DNA of 64,000 nt, taken from the NCBI GenBank assembly GCA_017436135.1, contig JAFSDQ010000015.1:1-64000 (forward strand), written 5' to 3'. The notes under the pieces were generated by a model. That model was not told the origin of the DNA, did no database searches, and saw only the letters and a program-made list of their open reading frames with translations. Origin of the DNA: Clostridia bacterium. Lineage in GTDB: Bacteria; Bacillota_A; Clostridia; Monoglobales; Monoglobaceae. Below are positions 24,585-33,322 of this stretch, piece after piece; position 1 is the first letter of the stretch; each line of letters opens with the position of its first letter. The position numbers were made by a program, and so were the translations under genes.

Positions 24585-24612
24585 ATTATATCATATATTT
24601 TTATTTTGTAAA
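24585..24612 (-). promoter_or_regulatory. Promoter of ftsZ
   Basis: Minus strand: TTTACA (24607-24612), 16-bp spacer, TATAAT (24585-24590), with a second TATAAT-like block 20 bp further down. The 210-bp ftsQ-ftsZ gap otherwise holds only a small GCGA/TCGC hairpin and the SD. Confidence 0.65.
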
Positions 24613-24652
24613 GACACTTTTTCAAAGTTTTTAAAATAATATTACAAACATA

Positions 24653-25735
24653 TTACAAAACTCTCTGTTCCTCTTCCGCCACATCAGCCGTATCTTCTCC
24701 CTCTGCTTCGGTTTCCTCTTCCGCAGCTGCATCTTCGGCTTCTTCGGTTTCTTCGGTCTCTTCTGTTTCTTCTGTTTCTTCGTCCTCTGTTTTGTAGACT
24801 CTGTCCTCTCTGTCCTCAACGGGTCTTACATATATGTCGTCCCCATGATAATCAAGGATTGCATTTTCAGAAGCAGATATTTTGGTATTTATAACCTCCG
24901 CAAGGAATTTAGCACGATAGTTTATATTTTTCATGCTGCCTATCTGAACCTCAAGTCGATTTTCTATTATAATTTTTATTTCAAATATATTTGTAACATC
25001 AATATAGGTTGTCCGATTCAAAAGTCCGGCTTCATCAAGAGCGTTGCAAATTTCCAATACTCCCGCAAGCCCTTCCTCATTGTTCCCTTTTGCCTTTGCA
25101 TCCTCTTTGGCTCTTTCAATTTCTACTCCCTCAACAAGAGGTATTGGGAAAATATTTTTTTGCTCCTCCGAAACAGACTCTTCAGGGGCTTCGGTTTCTG
25201 TCACCTCTTGCTCATTTTGTTCTTCTTGCGCTTCTTGTTCCCCTTGTTCTTCTTGTTCGGTATTCTCGGCATTTGGTTTTTTAGGTGTATTTTGTCCGAT
25301 TATGATTCCTACACGCTGGTCGGCTATCACCTCAAGCACAATACCGCCTTTGTCTATTGCCACACATTCAGAACCCTGTTTAACATAAGCGGCAGGGGTT
25401 CTTTCGGTTACAGATATGCAAATTTTGTTTGGAAAAACTCTGCGAATTTTCACTTCCTCTATCAAAGGATTTTCTTTGATGCTTCGTCCTGCTTTTCCTA
25501 TGTTTGCAAGAAAAATATTTCCTCCTGTTTTTATTTGTGCTGCCGTTATAATATCCCCGGGGGCTGTGTTTACACAGCCCTCACAATAAACTTCCGTTAT
25601 ATTAAGAGAAGGCACCATCAAAACCCCTGCTGCTACAACTATAAGTGCAAGAACCGTAATTAAAATCCCAATTCTTAAAGACGACAAACTTTTATTGTCT
25701 GCCTTTTTGCGTGTTTTTCTTCTGCGTCCTTCCAT
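24653..25735 (-). CDS. ftsQ: FtsQ/DivIB-type division protein with acidic repeats
   Basis: 360 residues. The basic cytoplasmic N-terminus (RRRKTRKKADNK) is followed by one transmembrane helix (about 22-42). A POTRA domain starts at LNITEVYCEGC and continues through NPLIEEVKIRRVFPNKICI, followed by the FtsQ beta domain. Two low-complexity acidic insertions are unusual. One is Gln/Glu-rich at about 155-195 inside the beta domain (NTEQEEQGEQEAQEEQ). The other is a C-terminal tail of about 50 residues with tandem EET units. The protein bridges FtsL/FtsB-type partners at the septum. It is the last gene read from the long mraZ-murA run. Confidence 0.85.
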   Translation of the reverse strand: MEGRRRKTRKKADNKSLSSLRIGILITVLALIVVAAGVLMVPSLNITEVYCEGCVNTAPGDIITAAQIKTGGNIFLANIGKAGRSIKENPLIEEVKIRRVFPNKICISVTERTPAAYVKQGSECVAIDKGGIVLEVIADQRVGIIIGQNTPKKPNAENTEQEEQGEQEAQEEQNEQEVTETEAPEESVSEEQKNIFPIPLVEGVEIERAKEDAKAKGNNEEGLAGVLEICNALDEAGLLNRTTYIDVTNIFEIKIIIENRLEVQIGSMKNINYRAKFLAEVINTKISASENAILDYHGDDIYVRPVEDREDRVYKTEDEETEETEETEETEEAEDAAAEEETEAEGEDTADVAEEEQRVL

Positions 25736-25754
25736 TATGGCTTCTCCCCTTTTT

Positions 25755-27005
25755 TTATATTCTCGTTATATTCGCACCTATTTCTTTAAAGGCGGTTTCT
25801 ATTTTTTCGTATCCTCTGTCTATAAATTCTGTTCCAGATACAACTGTTATTCCCTCTGCCGCAAGTCCTGCAACAACAAGGGCTGCTCCCCCTCTTAAAT
25901 CCTTTGCCGCAACATTTGCGCCTTTTAGTTTGTCTACCCCTCGTATTTCTGCCACTGTTCCTTGAATTTTTGTGTCTGCTCCCATTTTCCCAAGCTCTTC
26001 TAAATAACAAAATCTGTTATCAAATATTGTTTCGCTTATTCTTGACACGCCCCTGCACCTGGTCAGCACTGCCCCCAGCATAGGCTGTGCATCTGTAGGA
26101 AAGCCCGGATAAGGAAGAGTTTTTATCATATTTATTCCATTCAGGTCCCCTTTGGACACCACTCTTATACCGCTTGCATCTGAACATATTCTGCAGCCAA
26201 CCTCTCTCAAGGTTTGAACCACAAGCCTTATATGTTCTTCCTTTGCCTCTTTTATATAAACATCTCCGCTGCAAACTGCGGCAGCACAGGCAATCGTTGC
26301 CGCCACAACTCTGTCAGGCATAACAGTATACTCGCAGCCGTGGAGTTCTTTTACCCCTCTGATTGTGATTATATCCGTCCCTGCACCTTGGATATCTGCT
26401 CCCATTGCATTCAGGAAATTTTGCAAATCTACAATTTCGGGCTCTCTTGCGGCATTATATATCTGTACAACCTTGCCCGAGCCTGCACACATCATCATTA
26501 TATTTTCCGTGGCACCTACACTTGGATAGAGTAAAACTATTTCGTCTTCCTTGACTTCCTTTAGTTCACAATAGATGCACTCTCCCACATCTTCAATTCT
26601 GGCGCCAAGTTCAGAGAGTGCTTTTATATGTATATCAATAGGTCTGTCACCTAATCTGCAGCCTCCGGGATGACATATCAGGGTTTCTCCTCTTTTTGCC
26701 AGAACCGCCCCCATAAACATAACCGATGACCGCATCTTTTGCATCAGCTCTTTTCGGATTATGCTTCCATCCATACAGGCAGAGCATACTCTTACAGTTT
26801 CTCCTCTTCTGCAAACCTTAATTCCAAAATCCTTTAAAATATCAATAGCCGCCCAGGTATCAGATATGTCCGGGCAATTATGTATTATACATTCCTCATC
26901 TGTCAGAATTGTTGCTGCCAAAATCGGCAAGGAAGCATTTTTACTTCCTTGAAGGCGTACCTCTCCCCATAGTGGATTTCCGCCGTTTATCACAAGCTCT
27001 CGCAC
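25755..27005 (-). CDS. murA: UDP-N-acetylglucosamine 1-carboxyvinyltransferase
   Basis: 416 residues from a GTG with GGAGGG upstream. The N-terminus has GSKNASLPILAATIL. The PEP-binding cysteine is in HPGGCRLGDRPIDIH, so the enzyme should be fosfomycin-sensitive. The EPSP-synthase fold halves and the C-terminal FIDRGYEKIE block are complete. It catalyses the first committed step of peptidoglycan synthesis, transfer of enolpyruvate from PEP. Confidence 0.96.
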   Translation of the reverse strand: MRELVINGGNPLWGEVRLQGSKNASLPILAATILTDEECIIHNCPDISDTWAAIDILKDFGIKVCRRGETVRVCSACMDGSIIRKELMQKMRSSVMFMGAVLAKRGETLICHPGGCRLGDRPIDIHIKALSELGARIEDVGECIYCELKEVKEDEIVLLYPSVGATENIMMMCAGSGKVVQIYNAAREPEIVDLQNFLNAMGADIQGAGTDIITIRGVKELHGCEYTVMPDRVVAATIACAAAVCSGDVYIKEAKEEHIRLVVQTLREVGCRICSDASGIRVVSKGDLNGINMIKTLPYPGFPTDAQPMLGAVLTRCRGVSRISETIFDNRFCYLEELGKMGADTKIQGTVAEIRGVDKLKGANVAAKDLRGGAALVVAGLAAEGITVVSGTEFIDRGYEKIETAFKEIGANITRI

Positions 27006-27088
27006 ACTTTTACCCTCCGTTTCACATAATAACAGTACAATAAATCATACTACTATTGTTATATGAAATTTTCGGATATGTGTGCATA

Positions 27089-28198
27089 TCATCCAGCCAA
27101 TCCCTTGATTTCCCTGCAGATAAGCTCCAGAGAATCCGGAACACCCATTTTAGCTGCCCCTCTCTTCATTTCTAAAAGCTTACCCGGGGTTTCGATAATT
27201 TCTGTTATTGCTTTATTCAAGGCTTCAACTGTAAATTCGTCCTCGGTTATAACCTTTGCTCCGCCACCATCTTCAACAGCCTTTGCATTGTGATACTGAT
27301 GATTGTCGGTTACATAAGGGGATGGCACAAGCACAGACGGCTTTCCTATTGCAGTAAGCTCCGCAAGGGTGCTTGCCCCTGCTCTGGAAACAACAAGGTC
27401 TGCCCCATTCATCGCTATATCCATATCGTATATATATTCACTTATCGTAATATGAGGATATTTTTCTATATTAACTCCGTTTGCCAAAAATCGTTCTTTT
27501 ACGGCATCCATTTGATTTAACTTCCCTGTACCCATAAGAATCTGGTACTTGCCCTCTTCCGCTACAGATGAAATCCAGTCTGTAACAACCTTATTAAAAT
27601 CACGGGCACCTAAACTTCCCCCAAAAAATAAAATAAAGGGTCTGCTGTCAAGCCCAAGAGTACGCCTTGCAGCGAAATCATCTACCGCCATAATTGACGG
27701 TCTGATTGGATTTCCTGTCAGCACAAGCTTTTTTGCCTTGGGCAAATATTTACCCGCAGCCTCTACCCCCACGGCTACAACATCCGCGACACCTGACAAA
27801 ATTTTTGTGGTGACTCCAGGAAAAGCATTTGATTCATGAATAAATGTGGGTATGCCCATTTTTGCTGCAGCATATACAACAGGTCCGCAAACATAGCCCC
27901 CTGTACCTACAACAACATCAGGCTTGAATTTTTTGATTATCTTCTTTGATGCAAGAACAGCCGTTGGAATTTCAAGAACAGTTTTAAGAGTTTCAAAGCT
28001 TATCTTCCTCTCAAAGCCGTGTATCTTTATGGTTTCAAGCCCATATCCCCCATGGGGAACAAGACTTTTTTCAAGCCCCTCTTCTGTTCCAACAAACAGC
28101 ACTTCTGTATTCTCGTTATTTTTACAAATATAATTCGCTATTGCAAGTGCAGGATTTATATGTCCTGCTGTTCCGCCGCCTGCAAACAAGATTTTCAA
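27089..28198 (-). CDS. murG: UDP-GlcNAc:lipid I N-acetylglucosaminyltransferase
   Basis: 369 residues from a TTG start with AGGAGG upstream. The N-terminal glycine loop FAGGGTAGHINPALA, the IHESNAFPG block, and the donor-site run GADLVVSRAGASTLAEL are all present. It converts lipid I to lipid II at the inner face of the membrane. It follows ftsW by 11 bp. Confidence 0.97.
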   Translation of the reverse strand: MKILFAGGGTAGHINPALAIANYICKNNENTEVLFVGTEEGLEKSLVPHGGYGLETIKIHGFERKISFETLKTVLEIPTAVLASKKIIKKFKPDVVVGTGGYVCGPVVYAAAKMGIPTFIHESNAFPGVTTKILSGVADVVAVGVEAAGKYLPKAKKLVLTGNPIRPSIMAVDDFAARRTLGLDSRPFILFFGGSLGARDFNKVVTDWISSVAEEGKYQILMGTGKLNQMDAVKERFLANGVNIEKYPHITISEYIYDMDIAMNGADLVVSRAGASTLAELTAIGKPSVLVPSPYVTDNHQYHNAKAVEDGGGAKVITEDEFTVEALNKAITEIIETPGKLLEMKRGAAKMGVPDSLELICREIKGLAG

Positions 28199-28209
28199 AA
28201 AAATCCCTC

Positions 28210-29394
28210 CTATAAAGGCAATTTTGACTGCCTGGATACATTAAGCACGACTCCTATTTCCGCCATTGTTATAGTCAGTGCCGTTCCCCCATAGCTGAAA
28301 AACGGCAGAGGCATTCCCGTTACAGGAATTGATGCGGTAACTACCGCAATATTTATCAGTGCCTGAAGTGCAATTATAGCTATAATTCCTGTAACCAACA
28401 AGGTTCCGAACAAATCAGGTGCCTTTGCTGCAATTTTTATACCTCTTATTACAAGCCATATAAACAAGCCTATAAGTACAATTGCCCCGATTAAGCCCAG
28501 CTCTTCGCACAGTACGGAGAAGATAAAATCGTTATGAGGTTCGGGCAGGGACAAAAACTTCTGACGGCTTTTACCCAATCCTACTCCGAACACACCACCC
28601 GAGCCTATTGCATACAGGGATTGAACAATCTGCCATCCGCTCCCCTGTTTGTCTGCAAATGGGTCAGCAAAGGTCAATACTCTCTCTAATCTGTATGGGC
28701 TGAACAAAATTGCCACAACCAGAAAAATTGCCGCAACAACAGCCAACAAGCCAAAATGCTTCATTGGGGTTCCTGCCACAAACATAAGTATTACTGCAAT
28801 CAGGCTTATCAGTATTATACATGAAAGATGTGGTTGCATATAAATCAATATAATATATATACCAAGAAGTCCTATATAGGGCAGAAATCCCTTTTGAAGA
28901 CTTTTTAACTTTTTTTGCTCCGAGGGAAGTGACAGCTTATAGGAAAACAATACTATTATTGCTATCTTTGCAAGCTCTGACGGCTGAAAGCCAAACATCC
29001 ATCTTGTTGCGCCGTTTCGGGTTTCTCCAAAGCCAATCAACAGAAGTATGAGAAGTGCAAGAGTCCCTGTATAAAGCAGAGATGCAAGCTTGCCGCCGTA
29101 CAAATGATAATCGAATATAGAAAAGAAATACATGGCACCTCCGCCAAGAGCCGCCCATGCAAGCTGTCTTTTAATGTACCAGAAGCTATCCCCAAAATTC
29201 ACATAGGCTCTTGAGCTTCCTGCACTGTACAGCATTATCATTCCATATATCATAATCATCAGCACAATTGCCAGAAAAGTATAATCAAACTTCCCCTTTA
29301 CAAACATTGGACCGTTTAATATACCATATTTTCTTTTATTTCTTCGATAACTCCTGGGTTTTGCTTCTGCACCATATTGATTTCTGTTATCCAT
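28210..29394 (-). CDS. ftsW: FtsW-type SEDS peptidoglycan polymerase
   Basis: 394 residues with about ten hydrophobic segments. SEDS signatures are GATRWMFGFQPSELAKI, EPHNDFIFSVLCEELG and PLPFFSYGGT near the C-terminus. It polymerises lipid II at the septum with the class B PBP encoded upstream. The cytoplasmic N-terminus is long and basic. AGGAGA supports the start. Confidence 0.95.
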   Translation of the reverse strand: MDNRNQYGAEAKPRSYRRNKRKYGILNGPMFVKGKFDYTFLAIVLMIMIYGMIMLYSAGSSRAYVNFGDSFWYIKRQLAWAALGGGAMYFFSIFDYHLYGGKLASLLYTGTLALLILLLIGFGETRNGATRWMFGFQPSELAKIAIIVLFSYKLSLPSEQKKLKSLQKGFLPYIGLLGIYIILIYMQPHLSCIILISLIAVILMFVAGTPMKHFGLLAVVAAIFLVVAILFSPYRLERVLTFADPFADKQGSGWQIVQSLYAIGSGGVFGVGLGKSRQKFLSLPEPHNDFIFSVLCEELGLIGAIVLIGLFIWLVIRGIKIAAKAPDLFGTLLVTGIIAIIALQALINIAVVTASIPVTGMPLPFFSYGGTALTITMAEIGVVLNVSRQSKLPL

Positions 29395-29406
29395 ATAGAG
29401 AATCTC

Positions 29407-30402
29407 CTATCCAAAAAAGTACATCAGCACACAAAGCACTGCTGTTACTGCCGTAAATACAACAACAATTTTCTTTTCGCTCCATCCGCACATCTCAAAA
29501 TGATGATGTATAGGACTCATTTTAAATATTCTTTTGCCTGTAAGCTTAAATGATGCCACCTGTAATATAACAGACAGGGCTTCTATAACATAAACAAGTC
29601 CTACTATCAACAAAGCAATGGGCTGTTCCATCAGTATTGCCATTCCGCAAACAGCTCCTCCAAGGAAGAGCGAGCCTGTGTCACCCATAAATACCTTTGC
29701 AGGATACTTGTTATATATTAAAAATCCCAAAAGTCCTCCAACCAGGATTGCCGCAAAAAGAGCCACCGCCGAGTTGGGAAAGCTGCCAAATTCCGCAAAC
29801 AATGTAAAGAATGCAGCAACAATAATTGTTATACATGTCGCCAAGCCGTCAAGCCCATCCGTCAGGTTAACACTGTTTACTGTTGCAAGAATAACTATTG
29901 CCGCAAAGGGAATAAAGAATATGCCAAAATCCAATTCCGCCGATGTAAACGGAACCTTTACAATTGTGCTTATTCCCTCTCCGTATACAGCCCAGCATAC
30001 AAAAGCAATTGCCGCAACTGTCTGCATCAGGAATTTTTGCTTTGCGGTAAGTCCGAGATTTCTTTTCTTTACCACCTTTATATAATCGTCAATAAAGCCA
30101 ATCAATCCAAATACCGTGGAGATAACCACAAGCATAAGTATTTCTGCCCCTCCTGAAATATCTAATCCGAAGAGAACACCTATTGTATAGCATATTGCAC
30201 ACATTATGATTATGGCACCAATAAAAATTACTCCGCCCATAGTCGGGGTGCCCGACTTACCCGCATGCCATTTGGGTCCTTCTTCTCTTATCTCCTGTCC
30301 AAACTTAAGCCGTTTGAGCACAGGTATTAAGCCTAAACCCAAAACTGCTGCCAGCACAAACGCTCCTGCTAATCCTATCAATATCTGATACATACTCTCC
30401 AC
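29407..30402 (-). CDS. mraY: Phospho-MurNAc-pentapeptide transferase
   Basis: 331 residues, ten transmembrane segments. Catalytic blocks are FIDDYIKVV, NSVNLTDGLDGLA and FMGDTGSLFLGG, with SPIHHHFEMCG near the C-terminus. It transfers phospho-MurNAc-pentapeptide to undecaprenyl phosphate to form lipid I. The assigned start is a GTG; an ATG three codons later is an alternative. It is followed directly by ftsW; murD, which often lies between them, is absent. Confidence 0.96.
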   Translation of the reverse strand: MESMYQILIGLAGAFVLAAVLGLGLIPVLKRLKFGQEIREEGPKWHAGKSGTPTMGGVIFIGAIIIMCAICYTIGVLFGLDISGGAEILMLVVISTVFGLIGFIDDYIKVVKKRNLGLTAKQKFLMQTVAAIAFVCWAVYGEGISTIVKVPFTSAELDFGIFFIPFAAIVILATVNSVNLTDGLDGLATCITIIVAAFFTLFAEFGSFPNSAVALFAAILVGGLLGFLIYNKYPAKVFMGDTGSLFLGGAVCGMAILMEQPIALLIVGLVYVIEALSVILQVASFKLTGKRIFKMSPIHHHFEMCGWSEKKIVVVFTAVTAVLCVLMYFFG

Positions 30403-30428
30403 GGTCCTTCCTGTTTTTTATCTGTTCT

Positions 30429-31817
30429 CTATTTCTTTTCAAGAAATGAGGCTACTTCCTCAAGATGCATACTTCTTGATGCCTTTAAAAGAATTACATC
30501 CTTCTCTTCCAATATGTTGTATATCTGATTGCAAAGGCTTTGATTGTTCTCAAACCAATAAACACAGCTCTTATCCATTCCTGCGGCTATTGCACCATCA
30601 GCAATCAGTTTTGCTCTCTCACCCACAGTTATAAGACAATCCACCTTATATTTTGGTATAATTCCGCCTATCTCAAGATGAGCTTTCTCCGAGATACTTC
30701 CAAGCTCCATCATATCTCCAAGGCAGGCTACCTTTCTGCCTCCCTCTTCTTTAAGGGACAGTACCTCAAGTCCCGACCTCATAGAGGTTGGATTTGCATT
30801 GTAGCAATCCTTTATCAATATATATTTATCAAGTCTTACTGTAGCCTGACGCATTCCCACAGGAACAAATTCCCGTATTCCGCTTATTATGTCAAAAACC
30901 GGTATGTTATACATCATTCCCACAAGAGTTGATGCAAGAGCGTTGTATATATGGTGCAGTCCCGGCACGCCTATTACAACCTCATATTCCTTACCGTTGT
31001 CGCTTCTAAACGTAAACTCACTGCTCTCGGAGTAGGTCTTTACATTCTCTGCCACAATATCACATTTTAAATTTTCTCTGCCAAAATATACTTCCTCATA
31101 TTCAAGCTGTCCGTTTACGCTCCAAAGCATATCGTTGTCACCATTCATAATTACAGTGCTTCCCTGGGGCATTCCCTCAAGAACTTCAAGCTTGGCTTTA
31201 AGTATTCCTTCCCGACTTCCCAGATTTTCAATATGAGCCTCTCCCACATTTGTTATAACTGCCAGGGTTGGTTTTGCCGCCTTTGTTATTCTTGACAGCT
31301 CTCCAAAATTGCTCATACCCATTTCTATTACAGCTATTTCGTGTTCCCTTGACAGCTTAAACAAGGTAAGAGGAACACCGATTTCATTATTGAGATTTCC
31401 CTCTGTGGACAAGGTTTTATATTTTTGCGACAGTACACAGGCAATCATTCCTCTTGTTGAGGTTTTTCCTACGCTCCCCGTTACAGCAACAACGGGAATG
31501 TTAAACTCTCTTCTGTATTCCCCTGCTAAATCAAGCAATGCCTGACCTGTATTTTCCACGATTATCACAGGAACATCCGAGGGAATACCATCTTCCCTGT
31601 CTACAATGCAACACAGAGCGCCTTTTTCGATAGCTGCTTTAATATATTGGTGTCCGTCTGAATTTTCACCATGAAGTGCTACAAATAAAGCGCCATCATT
31701 TATTGTTCTGGTATCTGTAGATACAGAATTTATTATTGAATCCTCAATTCCCTCACAATTTTTCATTACCCCCAATACCCCGCGGGCAACACGCTTTATA
31801 CTGAATATTGCTTCCAT
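30429..31817 (-). CDS. murF: UDP-MurNAc-tripeptide D-alanyl-D-alanine ligase
   Basis: 462 residues. The Mur-ligase P-loop is VAVTGSVGKTSTRG; further blocks are TEGNLNNEIGVPLTLF, EMGMSNFGELSRI, NVGEAHIENLGS and DCYNANPTSM. It adds D-Ala-D-Ala to complete the UDP-MurNAc pentapeptide. AAAGGAGG lies before the ATG. Confidence 0.96.
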   Translation of the reverse strand: MEAIFSIKRVARGVLGVMKNCEGIEDSIINSVSTDTRTINDGALFVALHGENSDGHQYIKAAIEKGALCCIVDREDGIPSDVPVIIVENTGQALLDLAGEYRREFNIPVVAVTGSVGKTSTRGMIACVLSQKYKTLSTEGNLNNEIGVPLTLFKLSREHEIAVIEMGMSNFGELSRITKAAKPTLAVITNVGEAHIENLGSREGILKAKLEVLEGMPQGSTVIMNGDNDMLWSVNGQLEYEEVYFGRENLKCDIVAENVKTYSESSEFTFRSDNGKEYEVVIGVPGLHHIYNALASTLVGMMYNIPVFDIISGIREFVPVGMRQATVRLDKYILIKDCYNANPTSMRSGLEVLSLKEEGGRKVACLGDMMELGSISEKAHLEIGGIIPKYKVDCLITVGERAKLIADGAIAAGMDKSCVYWFENNQSLCNQIYNILEEKDVILLKASRSMHLEEVASFLEKK

Positions 31818-31839
31818 AATTAAAGCATCCTCCTTTATA

Positions 31840-33291
31840 TCAGCCCTCTATTCCAAGCAGCTTACGAACTATTTCACGCTCATCAAAGTTTATTGTTCTG
31901 TCACCTAAAATCTGATATGTTTCATGCCCTTTTCCTGCAAGGAGAACAATATCGTTTTCCCGGGCAAAATCAAGGGCATACTCTATTGCCTCAAATCTGT
32001 TTACAATGACCTTGTAATCACAGTTGCCCTCTTTTACGCCCTCTACAACCTGTTCTATAATTTTCTTCGGGTCCTCTGTCCTTGGATTATCACTTGTCAC
32101 TACGCAATAATCAGAGAGAGCCGCCGCAATTTTCCCCATTTTTGGTCTTTTGGTAGCATCTCTGTCACCGCCGCAGCCAAATACTGTTATTATTCTGCCC
32201 TTGCAAAAACCGCGGATTGTTTTGATAACATTATACAAGCCATCGGGAGTGTGAGCATAATCAATTATAACATTGAATTTTCTTCCCGTTTCCACAAGCT
32301 CGATTCTGCCCTTTACTCCTCTTGCCTTTTTAAGTCCTGCAACAGCATCAGAAAGAGGAACTCCTATTGATATAAGGCAGCCAAGTGCCGTCAATGCATT
32401 ATAAACAGAAAATCTGCCGGGAATTCCCAGCTCTACAAAGCTGCTCTCTCCCTTATATTCCACATCAAATGAAACGCCTTTTTCAGACAAAGCAACATTC
32501 CGGGCACGAAGGTCACATTCCTTTTCTATGCCATAAGTCAGCATATTCTCGCATTTTGATACCTTAAGAAGATAATCTCCGCCCTCATCATCTGCATTTA
32601 CCACACCGGATTTTGAAATGGTGTAGAGAATTCCCTTTGCCTCAAGGTACTTCTCCATTGTTTCGTGGAAATCAAGATGGTCCTGGGTTATATTTGTAAA
32701 GGCTCCCACGTCAAAGGTACAGGCAGTAACTCTGTCAAGGGACAGAGAATGAGAGGAAACCTCCATAATTACATACTCTGCACCCTTTTCCTTCATTTGC
32801 GAGAACAACTGCATCAGCTCAAGAGAATCAGGGGTTGTGTGCTTTGACGGAATAACCTCTGCCCCAATCATATTTTGGTTTGTTCCGATAAGCCCAACCT
32901 TTTTACCCATTGACTCAAGCACCGACTTGACAATATAGGTAGTGGTGGTTTTGCCGTTTGTTCCTGTAATTCCTATAAGTTTAAAGCTCTTTTCGGGATG
33001 ATCATAAAAATTTGCGGCAATTTTAGAGAGAGCCACCCTTGTATTTTTACATACAACACAAGTGATACCAAGCTCGCTTAAATCTCTTTCTGCGATTATT
33101 GCAATCGCTCCCTTTGACATAGCATCCGAGGCAAAGTTATGACCATCGGTTTTAAAGCCTGTTATACATACAAATACATTCCCGGGCTTAACCTCTGCCG
33201 AATTAAAGGCTACCCCCGAAATATTAAGGTTTTCGCTTCCTATAATCTGCTCTGTTTCCACACCTTGCAACAGCTCGGTAAGTTTCATCAT
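31840..33291 (-). CDS. murE: UDP-MurNAc-dipeptide:meso-diaminopimelate ligase
   Basis: 483 residues. The P-loop is GITGTNGKTTTTY; MEVSSHSLSLDRV and FTNITQDHLDFH follow. The C-terminal domain carries TSDNPRTEDP. The DNPR motif is the known marker of meso-diaminopimelate rather than lysine specificity, so the organism's cross-link residue is probably meso-DAP. Confidence 0.95.
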   Translation of the reverse strand: MMKLTELLQGVETEQIIGSENLNISGVAFNSAEVKPGNVFVCITGFKTDGHNFASDAMSKGAIAIIAERDLSELGITCVVCKNTRVALSKIAANFYDHPEKSFKLIGITGTNGKTTTTYIVKSVLESMGKKVGLIGTNQNMIGAEVIPSKHTTPDSLELMQLFSQMKEKGAEYVIMEVSSHSLSLDRVTACTFDVGAFTNITQDHLDFHETMEKYLEAKGILYTISKSGVVNADDEGGDYLLKVSKCENMLTYGIEKECDLRARNVALSEKGVSFDVEYKGESSFVELGIPGRFSVYNALTALGCLISIGVPLSDAVAGLKKARGVKGRIELVETGRKFNVIIDYAHTPDGLYNVIKTIRGFCKGRIITVFGCGGDRDATKRPKMGKIAAALSDYCVVTSDNPRTEDPKKIIEQVVEGVKEGNCDYKVIVNRFEAIEYALDFARENDIVLLAGKGHETYQILGDRTINFDEREIVRKLLGIEG

Positions 33292-33322
33292 TTAATCCTC
33301 CCTTGCAAAATTATCATTTATG

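Noticed and set aside
24845..25663. 272-residue open frame on the plus strand across ftsQ
   Set aside because: It lies antisense to a convincing FtsQ gene, has low-complexity Phe/Tyr/Cys-rich translation and no ribosome binding site. It is a by-product of codon bias.
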